Assembly (NCBI RefSeq): GCF_042676045.1
Contig: NZ_JBHTJV010000003.1
Span: 434,001 to 498,000, forward strand
DNA length: 64,000 bases
Source: Pseudahrensia aquimaris
GTDB lineage: Bacteria; Pseudomonadota; Alphaproteobacteria; Rhizobiales; Rhizobiaceae
Reading direction: 5' to 3'
The translations under genes were made by a program, and so were the position numbers. The first letter of the stretch is position 1. Each line of letters starts with the position of its first letter. Positions 1-7,734 of the stretch are shown one piece after another. The notes beneath the pieces were generated by a model. It ran no database searches and had not been told where the DNA came from. It worked only from the letters and a program-made list of their open reading frames with translations.

Positions 1-7
1 TTTTTGA

Positions 8-421
8 TTAAGCGCGCGGTTCGGTGACAGCGCGGAAGCGGATGAGTCCGTGCAGAACCCTGCCAGAAACATCGCGGGAAACTTCGCTGAACAGACAGCG
101 CAGATTGATAAGATGATGGTCAGTGAGTGCGATCTGCCCTTCGTGCAACAAGGCCTTCACAGCATCCACCAGTCCATGACATTGCTGCCGATCTGGCGCC
201 CGTGACCAAACATGAAGGGTGAAACTTATCACCTCCCCGGGCTCGGTCGCCGTGCTCCAGTCGGTCGCGGTCATATCGCCAATAACGAGATAAGGCGGCT
301 TGGCGCGGTCGGGCAGTCGGTCATAGACTTTCACGCCACCCAAAAGGTCCGTCAGTTCGGGTGACTGGCTGAGCGTTTTGAAAATGCCTTGATGCAGGTC
401 TTCCAATGGCGAAAGGCTCAT
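8..421 (-). CDS. DUF3168 family tail-completion protein of a gene transfer agent cluster (gp8-like)
   Basis: 137 aa, the last gene of the head cluster visible in this window. Its size and its position directly after the adaptor genes match DUF3168 proteins, the gp8 position of the Rhodobacter capsulatus gene transfer agent (RcGTA), which are thought to act at the tail-head interface. The start ATG overlaps the end of the preceding small ORF as ATGA (418-421), so the two are probably translationally coupled. The major tail protein and the rest of the tail genes should follow beyond base 1. The family call rests on length, context and general resemblance; no catalytic motif is expected. Confidence 0.7.
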   Translation of the reverse strand: MSLSPLEDLHQGIFKTLSQSPELTDLLGGVKVYDRLPDRAKPPYLVIGDMTATDWSTATEPGEVISFTLHVWSRAPDRQQCHGLVDAVKALLHEGQIALTDHHLINLRCLFSEVSRDVSGRVLHGLIRFRAVTEPRA

Positions 422-639
422 GGTGCAGGCTCCCTAAGTGTCGGTTGATCGGTGCCGACAAGTTCCAACCCGCCGCCCGTGCGAACGCCTCGGAAACGGG
501 TTTCGTCCGTCTCGCGCTCAAAGCGTGCGGCGATATCATTCGCCCGTTTTTCGAGGCGGGCCTTTATCGACGTTCTGGAAATGCGGCGGCGAATGGCGCT
601 GGCGAGGTTGGAGAGGCCGCTTTTGATGCGAAAGCTCAT
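418..639 (-). CDS. small basic protein between the GTA adaptor and DUF3168 genes
   Basis: 73 aa, rich in Arg and Ser in its first half (stretch RRRISRTSIKARLEKR). It sits between the head-tail adaptor and the DUF3168 gene with 4-base ATGA overlaps on both sides, which strongly supports it as a real gene. RcGTA itself has gp7 directly followed by gp8, so this is an extra small ORF of this lineage. It occupies the slot where HK97-type phages carry a gp10-like tail component, but it is about half that size. Whether it is a shortened gp10 homologue or something unrelated cannot be told from the sequence. Confidence 0.6.
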   Translation of the reverse strand: MSFRIKSGLSNLASAIRRRISRTSIKARLEKRANDIAARFERETDETRFRGVRTGGGLELVGTDQPTLREPAP

Positions 640-974
640 CGGCCCACCTGCCGCTTACGCAGGCTTAGGTAAGCGCCGCGTTCATCGGGGTCGATCACGC
701 TCAATATCTCAAATGATCGCTCACCCAAGATCACGCGCCAGCCGGTGCCCACATCAGTTCGAAATCGAACAGAAACACGGTGCAGAGCATATTCCTCAAT
801 CTGCTGTGCTTCTTCCGGCCTCTGCACAGAAATGGGTTCGAAGGCTGCCCAGACTTGCGCCACATCGTTCCACACAACATCCACGCCCCCACAACCATCC
901 GGCGTTTCCAGCGGTGCTTGAAGCGTAATGCGGTGGTTCATCTGGCCGGGGTCAAACAAGCTCCGCTTCATCAC
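636..974 (-). CDS. phage/GTA head-tail adaptor (head closure) protein, gp7-like
   Basis: 112 aa. The N-terminal part (DPGQMNHRITLQAP, then a WNDVAQVWAAFEPIS segment) and the C-terminal ERSFEILSVIDPDERGAYL segment are typical of the SPP1 gp16/HK97 gp9 head-tail adaptor family, small beta-barrel proteins that close the capsid vertex under the connector. It corresponds to RcGTA gp7. It overlaps the upstream connector gene and the downstream small ORF by 4 bases each, so it is part of one tightly packed operon. No anomalies are visible. Confidence 0.8.
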   Translation of the reverse strand: MMKRSLFDPGQMNHRITLQAPLETPDGCGGVDVVWNDVAQVWAAFEPISVQRPEEAQQIEEYALHRVSVRFRTDVGTGWRVILGERSFEILSVIDPDERGAYLSLRKRQVGR

Positions 975-1540
975 AGGCGCACCCGATTGAACGGTGCCAT
1001 CAGAGCATCAAAGCCGGGTGGCAAAGAGACCGGCTGGTCTTGCGGCGAGATAGCTCCACGGAATTCGTACCAATGGGCGACCAGCAGCAGGATGGCGCGG
1101 CGCAAAGCGGGAGGCACATCGATGCCCAGATCGCCAAAGCCGAACACGCAATCCACTTCCAGTCCGTTCACAGCCAAGTCGTCGGCAAGGCTTGCGGCGA
1201 ATTCGATGATGACGGCATCCCCATCGCGCCGGACGGCATAGTCAGCAGGGGCGAGGATTGTGGGCGTTCCCTCGTGGTCAAACACGGTCACCGTATCGAC
1301 AGATTGGAACGGCTGGATGCGCAATTTCACCCGCCGATCAGACGGGAAACAATTTTCGTATTGACGCCAAAGCTGGGTGATGAGTTTGGTGCCGCTAGCA
1401 AATTCTACATAGGCACGCGCGGCTTCCAGCGTTTGCGCAAGCAGCGTGTCTTCGTGGTCATGATCGATGCGCAGATGGGTTTTGATTTCGGCAATCGTCA
1501 ATGGCTCCAGCGCCGCTGGAGTGATGAGAGCAGTGGTCAT
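971..1540 (-). CDS. head-tail connector protein (phiE125 gp8 / HK97 gp6 type), GTA gp6-like
   Basis: 189 aa. It begins with the characteristic LTIAEIKTHLRIDHDHED segment and a following alpha-helical LEAARAYVEFASGTKL stretch, as in phage QLRG-type connector proteins that form a ring below the portal. The C-terminal half (PPALRRAILLLVAHWYEFRG) is also typical. It corresponds to RcGTA gp6. It is separated from the upstream capsid gene by about 100 bases containing a hairpin (1577-1607) and overlaps the downstream adaptor gene by 4 bases. Confidence 0.85.
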   Translation of the reverse strand: MTTALITPAALEPLTIAEIKTHLRIDHDHEDTLLAQTLEAARAYVEFASGTKLITQLWRQYENCFPSDRRVKLRIQPFQSVDTVTVFDHEGTPTILAPADYAVRRDGDAVIIEFAASLADDLAVNGLEVDCVFGFGDLGIDVPPALRRAILLLVAHWYEFRGAISPQDQPVSLPPGFDALMAPFNRVRL

Positions 1541-1576
1541 GTTGTCCTCCCTTCGAGGTATTGGGTGAAACGAAAA

Positions 1577-1607
1577 CGGCCCCGCCTCGGTGTTTGAGAC
1601 GGGGCCG
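1577..1607 (-). terminator. terminator-like hairpin between the GTA capsid and connector genes
   Basis: CGGCCCCG (1577-1584) pairs with CGGGGCCG (1600-1607). The stem extends inward by CTC/GAG after one C-A mismatch and has a short loop. On the minus strand it is followed by TTTTCGTTTC, so it resembles an intrinsic terminator in the direction of the GTA operon. It lies just after the major capsid gene and would lower expression of the downstream adaptor and tail genes relative to capsid. Confidence 0.6.
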
Positions 1608-1642
1608 CTCTTCGGCAGCGTGATGCGTGAGGGAGGAAACGC

Positions 1643-2887
1643 TTACGCGGCGCCGAATTTCACGAGCTTGATCGCGTCAAAGTCCTGAATGCCACCGCCA
1701 ATGCGCTTGGTGGTGTAGAACATGACGTAAGGTTTGGCGGAGTACGGATCGCGCAGGACGCTCACACCGGTGCGGTCGACAACCAGATAACCACGGCGGA
1801 AATCACCAAAGGCAATCGACGTTTCATCTGTCGCAATGTCCGGCATGTCCTCGGCCTCGACCACGGCAAAACCCATCAGGCGGGCGCGGGCATCTGCCGT
1901 GGCTGGCGCTTGCCACAGATAATTGCCGTCCGCGTCTTTCAGCTTGCGCAATTTGGCCTGCGTCTTGCGGTTCATCACCCATGACGCGTTTTGGCGGTAG
2001 CCCGCTTTCAGCGCGTAGACCGTATCGATGAGAACATCGCTGTCTGCGAATGCGCCATCGGAGCCAGTCGCAATCGTGCCGAGATTGCCCCAAGACCAGG
2101 AGCCTTCATCCACTGTTGGTGCCGTCAGAAAACCGGACGGTTTGTTAACGCCGTCACCGTTGATAAAGGCGGCACTTTCCTGCTCAGCGAAAGCAGCTTC
2201 AACCTCTTCAGCCAACCACATTTCGATATCGACCGCACTGTCTTCCAGCAAAGACGAAGTCGCTGCTGGCATGGCGTAGAGTTCCATCGTTGGGAATTGC
2301 AGTTCAGCCAGTGATGGTGTGGCCGTTTCCGGGCGGATGGCGCTTTCGCCCACCCAGCCGACAGCGGGACCGGTTTGTGCGAAGGGCTTTTTGAACATCG
2401 CGGTTGAGACTTCACGCACCGTGGCGATAGACCGAATTGGCGACAAGTTCGCGAGACGCTTGCCGACTTCCGCAGAAATCTGCTGCGGCACAAGATAACC
2501 GCCGTCTGGGTCTGAACCTATCGACAGCGCCTTCTCTTCAAGCTGGCGCAAGCCGTGGTCGTTTCCGGAACGGATATAGGCGTCGAAACCTTCTTTGTGT
2601 TCCATTTGCGCCGGACCAGTGATGACTGAGCCACCCAATGAGGGCCGTTGGTTCTTCAAAACGAGCGCATCGAGATGGCGCTTTTGCTCATCCATCGCCT
2701 TGTTAATGCGGCTCACCTTTTCTTCGGTGATAACATCGCTGGTCATGCGCTTTTCGATTTGAGTTAGGCGCTCGTCGTTGGCTTCCTTGAAGCCTTCAAA
2801 GGCGTTCATAAAGTCATCGAATGCTTCGACGACGTCGAGGCTGGACGCCATTTTGGTTTCCAGGTCGGTGTGGGTTTGCTGTGTCAT
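1643..2887 (-). CDS. HK97-fold major capsid protein, GTA gp5-like
   Basis: 414 aa, normal length for HK97-type capsid precursors. Residues 1 to about 100 are charged and helical (delta/scaffold domain). The mature HK97-fold part starts near the segment SDPDGGYLVPQQISAEV, where the prohead protease would cleave. The C-terminal FGDFRRGYLVVDRTGVSVLRDPY region is typical of the family. It overlaps the upstream protease gene by 4 bases. In RcGTA this protein forms the small capsid that packages random host DNA. The call is firm; that the particle is a GTA rather than a prophage is inferred from the whole cluster. Confidence 0.9.
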   Translation of the reverse strand: MTQQTHTDLETKMASSLDVVEAFDDFMNAFEGFKEANDERLTQIEKRMTSDVITEEKVSRINKAMDEQKRHLDALVLKNQRPSLGGSVITGPAQMEHKEGFDAYIRSGNDHGLRQLEEKALSIGSDPDGGYLVPQQISAEVGKRLANLSPIRSIATVREVSTAMFKKPFAQTGPAVGWVGESAIRPETATPSLAELQFPTMELYAMPAATSSLLEDSAVDIEMWLAEEVEAAFAEQESAAFINGDGVNKPSGFLTAPTVDEGSWSWGNLGTIATGSDGAFADSDVLIDTVYALKAGYRQNASWVMNRKTQAKLRKLKDADGNYLWQAPATADARARLMGFAVVEAEDMPDIATDETSIAFGDFRRGYLVVDRTGVSVLRDPYSAKPYVMFYTTKRIGGGIQDFDAIKLVKFGAA

Positions 2888-3597
2888 TGAGACTCCTGTT
2901 GGAAATGTTTAGCTGCGAGGCGCAGACGCGCCCGCAACTTTCGTTCGGCTTCCGCCGAGACGGAGGAATTGGCGGCAGCGTCTTGCGTGCCTTCAAGTTG
3001 GGCGAAACCTTTGCGGATGACCGTTCGGGCCTGCCCTCGGCTCAGCCCAGCGTCCTGCGTGAGCCAGCGTTCAAATTCGCGCAGCGATGGCAGACGCGAG
3101 GTGGATTGCGAGTTGTTTTTAAGCTGCATCACACGGGCCTGCGGCAGCATGGGGAATGTCACAATTGAGACTTCCCAAAGATCAGCCTGAAGGATGGAGC
3201 GGATGCCCGTTTTGCGGTCGAGGCGCGACCGAACAGTGCGAAAGCCAATCGAGAGCCCGTCAATTGCGCCGGAGCGCATCAATGCCAGCACTTCGGCGCC
3301 GCGCGCGCTGCTGTCGGCGATCTTACCCTTCACGTAAAGGCCGCGTTCGTCTTCGCGAATTTCCTGCCACACACCGATTGGGTCGGACGGGTCATGCTGG
3401 AACAACATGCGGATGTCGCTAGCACCCTTGGTGCGCAGCGAGGCGGCAAAAGCGCCCGCCTCAACCCTGTCCTTGCCCAGATCCACCTTACCGAAGAGGC
3501 TCGCATAGCCACTAAACGTCCCATCCTTTTGGGTCGTGTCGATTGTCATGGCGATGCGTTTGGTCTCGTAAGCGCGGTTTTGCAGTTCGGTGTTCAA
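2884..3597 (-). CDS. HK97-family prohead protease (peptidase U35), GTA gp4-like
   Basis: 237 aa. The signature segments are visible: GTFSGYASLFGKVDLGKDRVEAGAF near residues 27-50, the putative catalytic His in MLFQHDPSDPIG and the putative catalytic Ser in GAIDGLSIGF. The protein would cleave the capsid delta domain and then itself during head maturation. The last 80 residues, after TFPMLPQARV, are a charged tail. The gene lies between the membrane protein (one-base gap) and capsid (4-base overlap), the standard order in HK97-like heads. Confidence 0.9.
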   Translation of the reverse strand: MNTELQNRAYETKRIAMTIDTTQKDGTFSGYASLFGKVDLGKDRVEAGAFAASLRTKGASDIRMLFQHDPSDPIGVWQEIREDERGLYVKGKIADSSARGAEVLALMRSGAIDGLSIGFRTVRSRLDRKTGIRSILQADLWEVSIVTFPMLPQARVMQLKNNSQSTSRLPSLREFERWLTQDAGLSRGQARTVIRKGFAQLEGTQDAAANSSVSAEAERKLRARLRLAAKHFQQESQ

Positions 3598-3598
3598 A

Positions 3599-3979
3599 TC
3601 ACTGATCCTTTTTCGATTGGGTGGGCTTGCCGCGCTGGAAGATCGTTTCGAAGTAAAACGGCAGCCATTCGCTCATTCGGTGCAGCACGCCCAAGCCCCA
3701 CCAAGCGCAGAGGCTGGCCAGCATGGAGCCCATCAGCGAGACTTCAACGATGGTAAGGCGGTCGAGAATGCCGAGCGCATCAGCCGCTTTCAGCCCAGCC
3801 GGAATGCCAAGCGCAAAGCCGCAAACGGTACCCACTGTGAACCGGAGGGCAGCCTCACGTCGGTTGCGCGGCAAGATGTAGGCGAGTGAAACCAGCGAAC
3901 CAGCAACCGCTCCAAATATCTTGGCCAACATCAGTGCAGGAGCTGCGTCGTGAAGCATGGTCATAGGGCGCGGCAGCAT
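3599..3979 (-). CDS. small membrane protein of the GTA head cluster (gp3.5 position)
   Basis: 126 aa with three hydrophobic segments: about residues 15-37 (PALMLAKIFGAVAGSLVSLAYIL), 46-66 and 78-100. It occupies the slot between portal and protease, which in RcGTA holds the short ORF 3.5. It resembles a rhizobial GTA-associated family (possibly DUF6107). The start at 3979 overlaps the portal stop codon as ATGA; a second ATG at 3961 is possible. Function is unknown. A membrane role in particle assembly or release is only a guess from its topology and position. Confidence 0.65.
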   Translation of the reverse strand: MLPRPMTMLHDAAPALMLAKIFGAVAGSLVSLAYILPRNRREAALRFTVGTVCGFALGIPAGLKAADALGILDRLTIVEVSLMGSMLASLCAWWGLGVLHRMSEWLPFYFETIFQRGKPTQSKKDQ

Positions 3980-5193
3980 CAGGCACCGCCTCCGCTTCGA
4001 GCAGGCTGGCGGGGCGAATAGCCGAGAGCCTCTCGCTTCTCGTCGTCATCGAGAAACTCCGCTGCCGCCAACCTTTTCCAAAGCGCATCGCGTTCAGCGC
4101 TCAAGCCTTCGACGCGGTCATCGTCGATGGCGAGGCGCACCGGCTCCTCATATCGCTGAGCCAACCAATTCCCCATCGCATCCACCGTGCGCCGGATCAG
4201 CGGCAGCACCGTCTGGCGGGCAAAGGCGCGGTTGGCCTCTTGGTAGTTGGAATAGGTGTTGTCGCCGGGAATGCCGAGCAGCATGGGCGGCACACCAAAC
4301 GCGAGCGCAATGTCACGGGCAGCGCCGTTTCGGGCGTCAATGAAGTCCATATCGCGCGGGCTGTAGCCCATCGCTTTCCAGTCCAATCCACCTTCCAGCA
4401 ACATCGGCCGTCCTGCATTGCGGGAACCTGTATATCCAGCCTCCAGTTCCTGCTTAAGGCGGTCGAATTGATCGTCTGTGAGGTTCGTCCCCTCTTTGCC
4501 CGAATAGACCAGCGCTCCTGATGGGCGGGCGGAATTGTCGAGCAGCGCCTTATTCCAAGCATTAGCGGAATTGTGCATATCGAGCGCCATCAGCGCGGCG
4601 CGAAGATGCGCAAATCCATAGTGATCATCGAGTGGGTTAAACAACGTCAGATGAAGCACGGGCGAGCGACCTACCACATCTACCATCAAGCGTGTTTTGC
4701 CCCGTGTGGAGCTGTATTCGTACCCCTCCACCCAACCTTGCCGATCGGCCAGCACCTTCACCCTATCAGGGCGTAAAGCATAAAGTTCGCGCGGCTCGTC
4801 TTCGATGGCAATCATCTCGACATAGGCATTACCGCCAACCAGCAATTGGCCGATAAGTGCTTCGAGAAACTCCGTTCCACTTTGGTTGGAATTGGGCCGA
4901 GAGAGCAGCTTCAGGATTGGATGTTCGTCCAATTCCTGAGCGTCTTGATAAGCCAGCAGCGGGATCGCGGCCGCGGTCTCCGCGATCAGACGAACGCAGC
5001 GGTGGACGACAGGATTTTTCATAAATCCGTTGCGCGCAAGCGATGCGTAATCATCAGGCGACCAAACCGCTTGACCCTGCCCCGAAATCGCAAACATGGA
5101 GGCCAGCGGCGCTGCCTTTTGCTCTGTTGGGACCGAGATGATTTCGGACGCGTTTGATTGAGCCGGCGTGAACCAGCGCATGGGATTTTTCAT
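3979..5193 (-). CDS. phage/GTA portal protein (HK97 family), gp3-like
   Basis: 404 aa, the usual length for HK97-type portals. Recognisable segments are NGFMKNPVVHRCVRLIAETAAAIPL near residues 54-78, LLSRPNSNQSGTEFLEALIGQLL, GNAYVEMI, and the late GVPPMLLGIPGDNTYSNYQEANRAF segment (around 295-320). The portal forms the dodecameric ring through which DNA is packed. It follows the large terminase by 24 bases and overlaps the next gene by 4 bases. Confidence 0.92.
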   Translation of the reverse strand: MKNPMRWFTPAQSNASEIISVPTEQKAAPLASMFAISGQGQAVWSPDDYASLARNGFMKNPVVHRCVRLIAETAAAIPLLAYQDAQELDEHPILKLLSRPNSNQSGTEFLEALIGQLLVGGNAYVEMIAIEDEPRELYALRPDRVKVLADRQGWVEGYEYSSTRGKTRLMVDVVGRSPVLHLTLFNPLDDHYGFAHLRAALMALDMHNSANAWNKALLDNSARPSGALVYSGKEGTNLTDDQFDRLKQELEAGYTGSRNAGRPMLLEGGLDWKAMGYSPRDMDFIDARNGAARDIALAFGVPPMLLGIPGDNTYSNYQEANRAFARQTVLPLIRRTVDAMGNWLAQRYEEPVRLAIDDDRVEGLSAERDALWKRLAAAEFLDDDEKREALGYSPRQPARSGGGA

Positions 5194-5217
5194 CAGTTTT
5201 CCAGTTCTGTTTCGGCT

Positions 5218-6570
5218 CTACAGGCTCCGCACACGCGGTGCAGGATTATCGTTCAGCATCAAGTCGCTCAGCGCCCAGACCAGCGCGTCGAGCCGGTCCG
5301 GCGAGGCGTTTGACGAAAGGCCATCAAGGCCAAAATCGCACATCTCGTCTTCCAATTGCGGGTGGTGGCCCACATGCGAGACAAGCCCGCGTTCATAGAG
5401 ATGAGCCACCGGCTCTGCTCGCAGCCACTTGCCGCGATTGGCTTTCACCTGCCGAATGGGCATCATCGGGTCGCTCTGGCGCAACACGCTTTCGGCCATG
5501 TCGCCGCCCTGATTTGTCTCGATGACCACCCGGTCAGCGCCATAGGTTTTGGCCAGCATCGCCGTCGCGTCACCCCAGGCAGAGGGCGAGACAGCGTTGA
5601 GTGTCCTGTCCGCCAGAACATAGGCGCGGTCATCATCGCCCCTGCCCGCTACGACCATGCCGCAAGCGTCCGAAGTCACTTTCCCGGTCACGGGCGGGTC
5701 AACAGCCACCACAATGCGGCGCAGTACGGGTTGTGCCTTGATTCTGTGACCTTCAATCAATCCTCTGTTCCAAAGGGCATTCGCGCGGTCCTCAATCATC
5801 TCTCCATCAAGTTCTTGTCGCCCCAAGCGGGTGCCTTCATAGGCGTTCGTGATGGCAGCATAGAATCCAGGGGCAAGGTTCTCGCGGTTATCTCTCGTCA
5901 TCATCCGCACGCTGTGCGTTGTCTCATCAGCCAGAAGCTTCTTCATCAAAGGTGTGGTGCGCGGTGTGGTTGTCACACACTGGCAAGGGCGCGCGCCCAA
6001 TCGCACTGAGAATTGCAACATGTCCCATGTCTCCTGCGCGTTTCGCCATTTGCCAACCTCGTCACACCAGGCCACATCGAATTGCGGACCGCGCAGAGCG
6101 TCAGGGTCTTCAGAAGAGAATACCTGCGCAATGGCGCCGTTAGGCCATTCCAAACGGCGGCGCGAGCTGGTCCATACTGGCCGCTCGTCATCTCTACACA
6201 AAGCCAAAATTCCGCTTTCTCCTTCGATCATCACTTCGCGGCCATCGGCATAGGTTTCGCCAACCAAAGCGATGCGGCGCACAGGCTTTGGCGCGAAGTG
6301 ATTGTGGCCAGATGCCATCGCTCTGACCCATTCTGCCCCGGCCCGCGTCTTGCCCGAACCACGGCCGCCTATGAGCAACCACGTGGCCCAATTCTGCGAC
6401 CAATGGGGCGGCAATTGCTCCGGCCTGGCGACCAGCGGCCAATCCCCAAGGGGCAGCCGCAAACCTTTCTTGCGGACAATCGGTTCAATCCTGTGAAGCT
6501 GCTTCTTCTTGTTCAATTTTCGCAACAAGAGCTTCAAGTTCAGCATTGAATCGCTGAATGTTGTCGGCAT
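5218..6570 (-). CDS. large terminase subunit (DNA packaging ATPase/nuclease), GTA gp2-like
   Basis: 450 aa. ATPase motor: Walker A GGRGSGKTRAG near residues 68-78 and Walker B FDVAWCDEVGKW. RNase H-like nuclease acidic residues are visible in VAVDPPVTG, VVIETNQGG and PDRLDALVWAL. The enzyme packages DNA into the prohead; in a GTA it is non-specific for host DNA. The ATG at 6570 makes it overlap the upstream gene by 86 bases. RcGTA homologues start close to the DWPLVARPEQLPP segment, so the true start may be internal, for example at residue 9 (6546) or a TTG near 6462. Confidence 0.9.
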   Translation of the reverse strand: MPTTFSDSMLNLKLLLRKLNKKKQLHRIEPIVRKKGLRLPLGDWPLVARPEQLPPHWSQNWATWLLIGGRGSGKTRAGAEWVRAMASGHNHFAPKPVRRIALVGETYADGREVMIEGESGILALCRDDERPVWTSSRRRLEWPNGAIAQVFSSEDPDALRGPQFDVAWCDEVGKWRNAQETWDMLQFSVRLGARPCQCVTTTPRTTPLMKKLLADETTHSVRMMTRDNRENLAPGFYAAITNAYEGTRLGRQELDGEMIEDRANALWNRGLIEGHRIKAQPVLRRIVVAVDPPVTGKVTSDACGMVVAGRGDDDRAYVLADRTLNAVSPSAWGDATAMLAKTYGADRVVIETNQGGDMAESVLRQSDPMMPIRQVKANRGKWLRAEPVAHLYERGLVSHVGHHPQLEDEMCDFGLDGLSSNASPDRLDALVWALSDLMLNDNPAPRVRSL

Positions 6571-6964
6571 CTAGCGTCACTTTCTGTGGTGTTGCCGGAT
6601 CAGATATTGCTGTGATGCGAGGCATAGGCGATGCCTGCCCTGTCTCAAGCTCCGGCATTTTGGTTTCGACAGCAGCAAGAGATTCAAGCGTTTTGCTCAT
6701 AGCGATCATCGTACGGGCCGCTTTTTCAAGTTCGGTGAAGCCATCGCGCTCATTATCAATGCGCTTTAGAAGCCGCTGATAGGCGTCTGAAAAGTGCGCC
6801 TTGAGCGCTGGAATGCCCTGCGCGGCCCGCCAGCCTTGCTGCTTGCTCAGCCTGCGCACGCTGTCTTCTTTCCATCCGGCAACAGCAGCGATCAAAGTGT
6901 GCGGCACCGCGAAGCGCTCAAACAAAGTGCGAGCGACAGCGCTGCGCTCTATGGAAAGAGGCAT
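6485..6964 (-). CDS. GTA gp1-like protein, putative small terminase
   Basis: 159 aa from the ATG at 6964; a TTG at 6979 would add five residues, and neither start has a clear ribosome binding site. The N-terminal part holds a possible helix-turn-helix (FERFAVPHTLIAAVAGWKEDSVRRL), then a TELEKAARTMIAMSKTLE helix and an acidic coiled-coil tail (RFNAELEALVAKIEQEE). It sits first in the head operon, the position of RcGTA gp1, which is now regarded as the small terminase that recognises DNA for packaging. It overlaps the large terminase gene. Function is inferred from position and from the helix pattern. Confidence 0.65.
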   Translation of the reverse strand: MPLSIERSAVARTLFERFAVPHTLIAAVAGWKEDSVRRLSKQQGWRAAQGIPALKAHFSDAYQRLLKRIDNERDGFTELEKAARTMIAMSKTLESLAAVETKMPELETGQASPMPRITAISDPATPQKVTLDADNIQRFNAELEALVAKIEQEEAASQD

Positions 6965-7035
6965 CGGCAGTTCTTTCAAATGAAGGAGGAGGAGGAGTGC
7001 GGGTTGCGTTGGCCCATTTCTCCGATTGTGCCCAC

Positions 7036-7064
7036 AGGCTACACTTTGACCGGTTCGCAGTCAA
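7036..7064 (-). promoter_or_regulatory. candidate promoter of the GTA head operon
   Basis: Read on the minus strand there is a -35-like TTGACT (7064-7059), 17 bases, then TAGCCT (7041-7036) as a poor -10, about 70 bases before the first GTA gene. TTGAC (7046-7050 on plus) and GTCAA (7060-7064) form an inverted repeat with a 9-base centre overlapping the -35. It may bind a GTA activator of the GafA kind, which is an inference. Confidence 0.35.
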
Positions 7065-7116
7065 GGACAATATTCCTATTTTTGCACTATTCTGCGAAGC
7101 CGTTGTTCTTCAATGA

Positions 7117-7599
7117 CTATTTTCGCATTACCGGTTCACCGAGCCAATCGACGAGATGATCTTCCCAGTCTTCCGGCGTCATTCCGTCCTCAGAAATCGT
7201 ACGACCACGCACGCTGATGCCGGCTTTGTGAACGCTTTGGGGGTCGCCGCTTACCAATGGGTGCCAATGCTGAAGCTCTCGGCCCTCATCTAAAATTCGG
7301 TAGGCACAAGTGTCCGGCAGCCAAGAATAGGTATGCAGATCTTCTGGTGTCAGTTTGATGCAATCCGGCACCGTGGCAAAACGGTCGTCATAGTCTTTGC
7401 AACGGCAGGTTTTGTCATCAAATAGGGTGCACGCAACGTTGGTGAAATGAATTTCGCCCGTATCCCAGTCTTCCAGCTTATTAAGGCAGCATTTACCGCA
7501 GCCGTCGCACAGCGATTCCCATTCAGGCAAAGTCATCTCTCTCAGCGTTTTCCGCTTCCAGAAAGGAACTTCACCGCTTTTATCTTTTTGAACGGTCAT
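7117..7599 (-). CDS. UPF0260 / YcgN family cysteine-cluster protein
   Basis: 160 aa from the ATG at 7599; the longer reading frame to 7680 is unlikely because the family starts close to the PFWKRKTLREMTLPEWE segment. It has the conserved cysteine cluster CDGCGKCCLNKL, then CTLFDDKTCRCKDY and VPDC, and the conserved LPDTCAYR and HPLVSGDP segments. These cysteines suggest binding of zinc or an iron-sulphur cluster, but the biochemical role of the family is not established. It stands alone, divergent from the penicillin-binding protein gene and downstream of the GTA promoter region. Confidence 0.85.
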   Translation of the reverse strand: MTVQKDKSGEVPFWKRKTLREMTLPEWESLCDGCGKCCLNKLEDWDTGEIHFTNVACTLFDDKTCRCKDYDDRFATVPDCIKLTPEDLHTYSWLPDTCAYRILDEGRELQHWHPLVSGDPQSVHKAGISVRGRTISEDGMTPEDWEDHLVDWLGEPVMRK

Positions 7600-7734
7600 C
7601 GTGTCCTTTAACTTGCCCCATTCGTGATAATGTTGGAGTAATGGGCGCAGAGTCCGAAACAGTCCACCCTTGGAAGACAAAGCCGATGGCTACGCCTCAG
7701 GTCATCGCAAAGCTGGAAACCCATATTTAGCCCC

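Noticed and set aside
1..6979. Interpretation as an ordinary integrated prophage
   Set aside because: Gene order and sizes fit a GTA cluster and no integrase, repressor, replication or lysis gene appears; tail genes are outside the window, so this stays an inference.
6984..6997. GGA triplet run that looks like a strong ribosome binding site
   Set aside because: It is on the plus strand where no gene starts nearby; on the minus strand it reads CCTCC and cannot serve the GTA gp1 gene.
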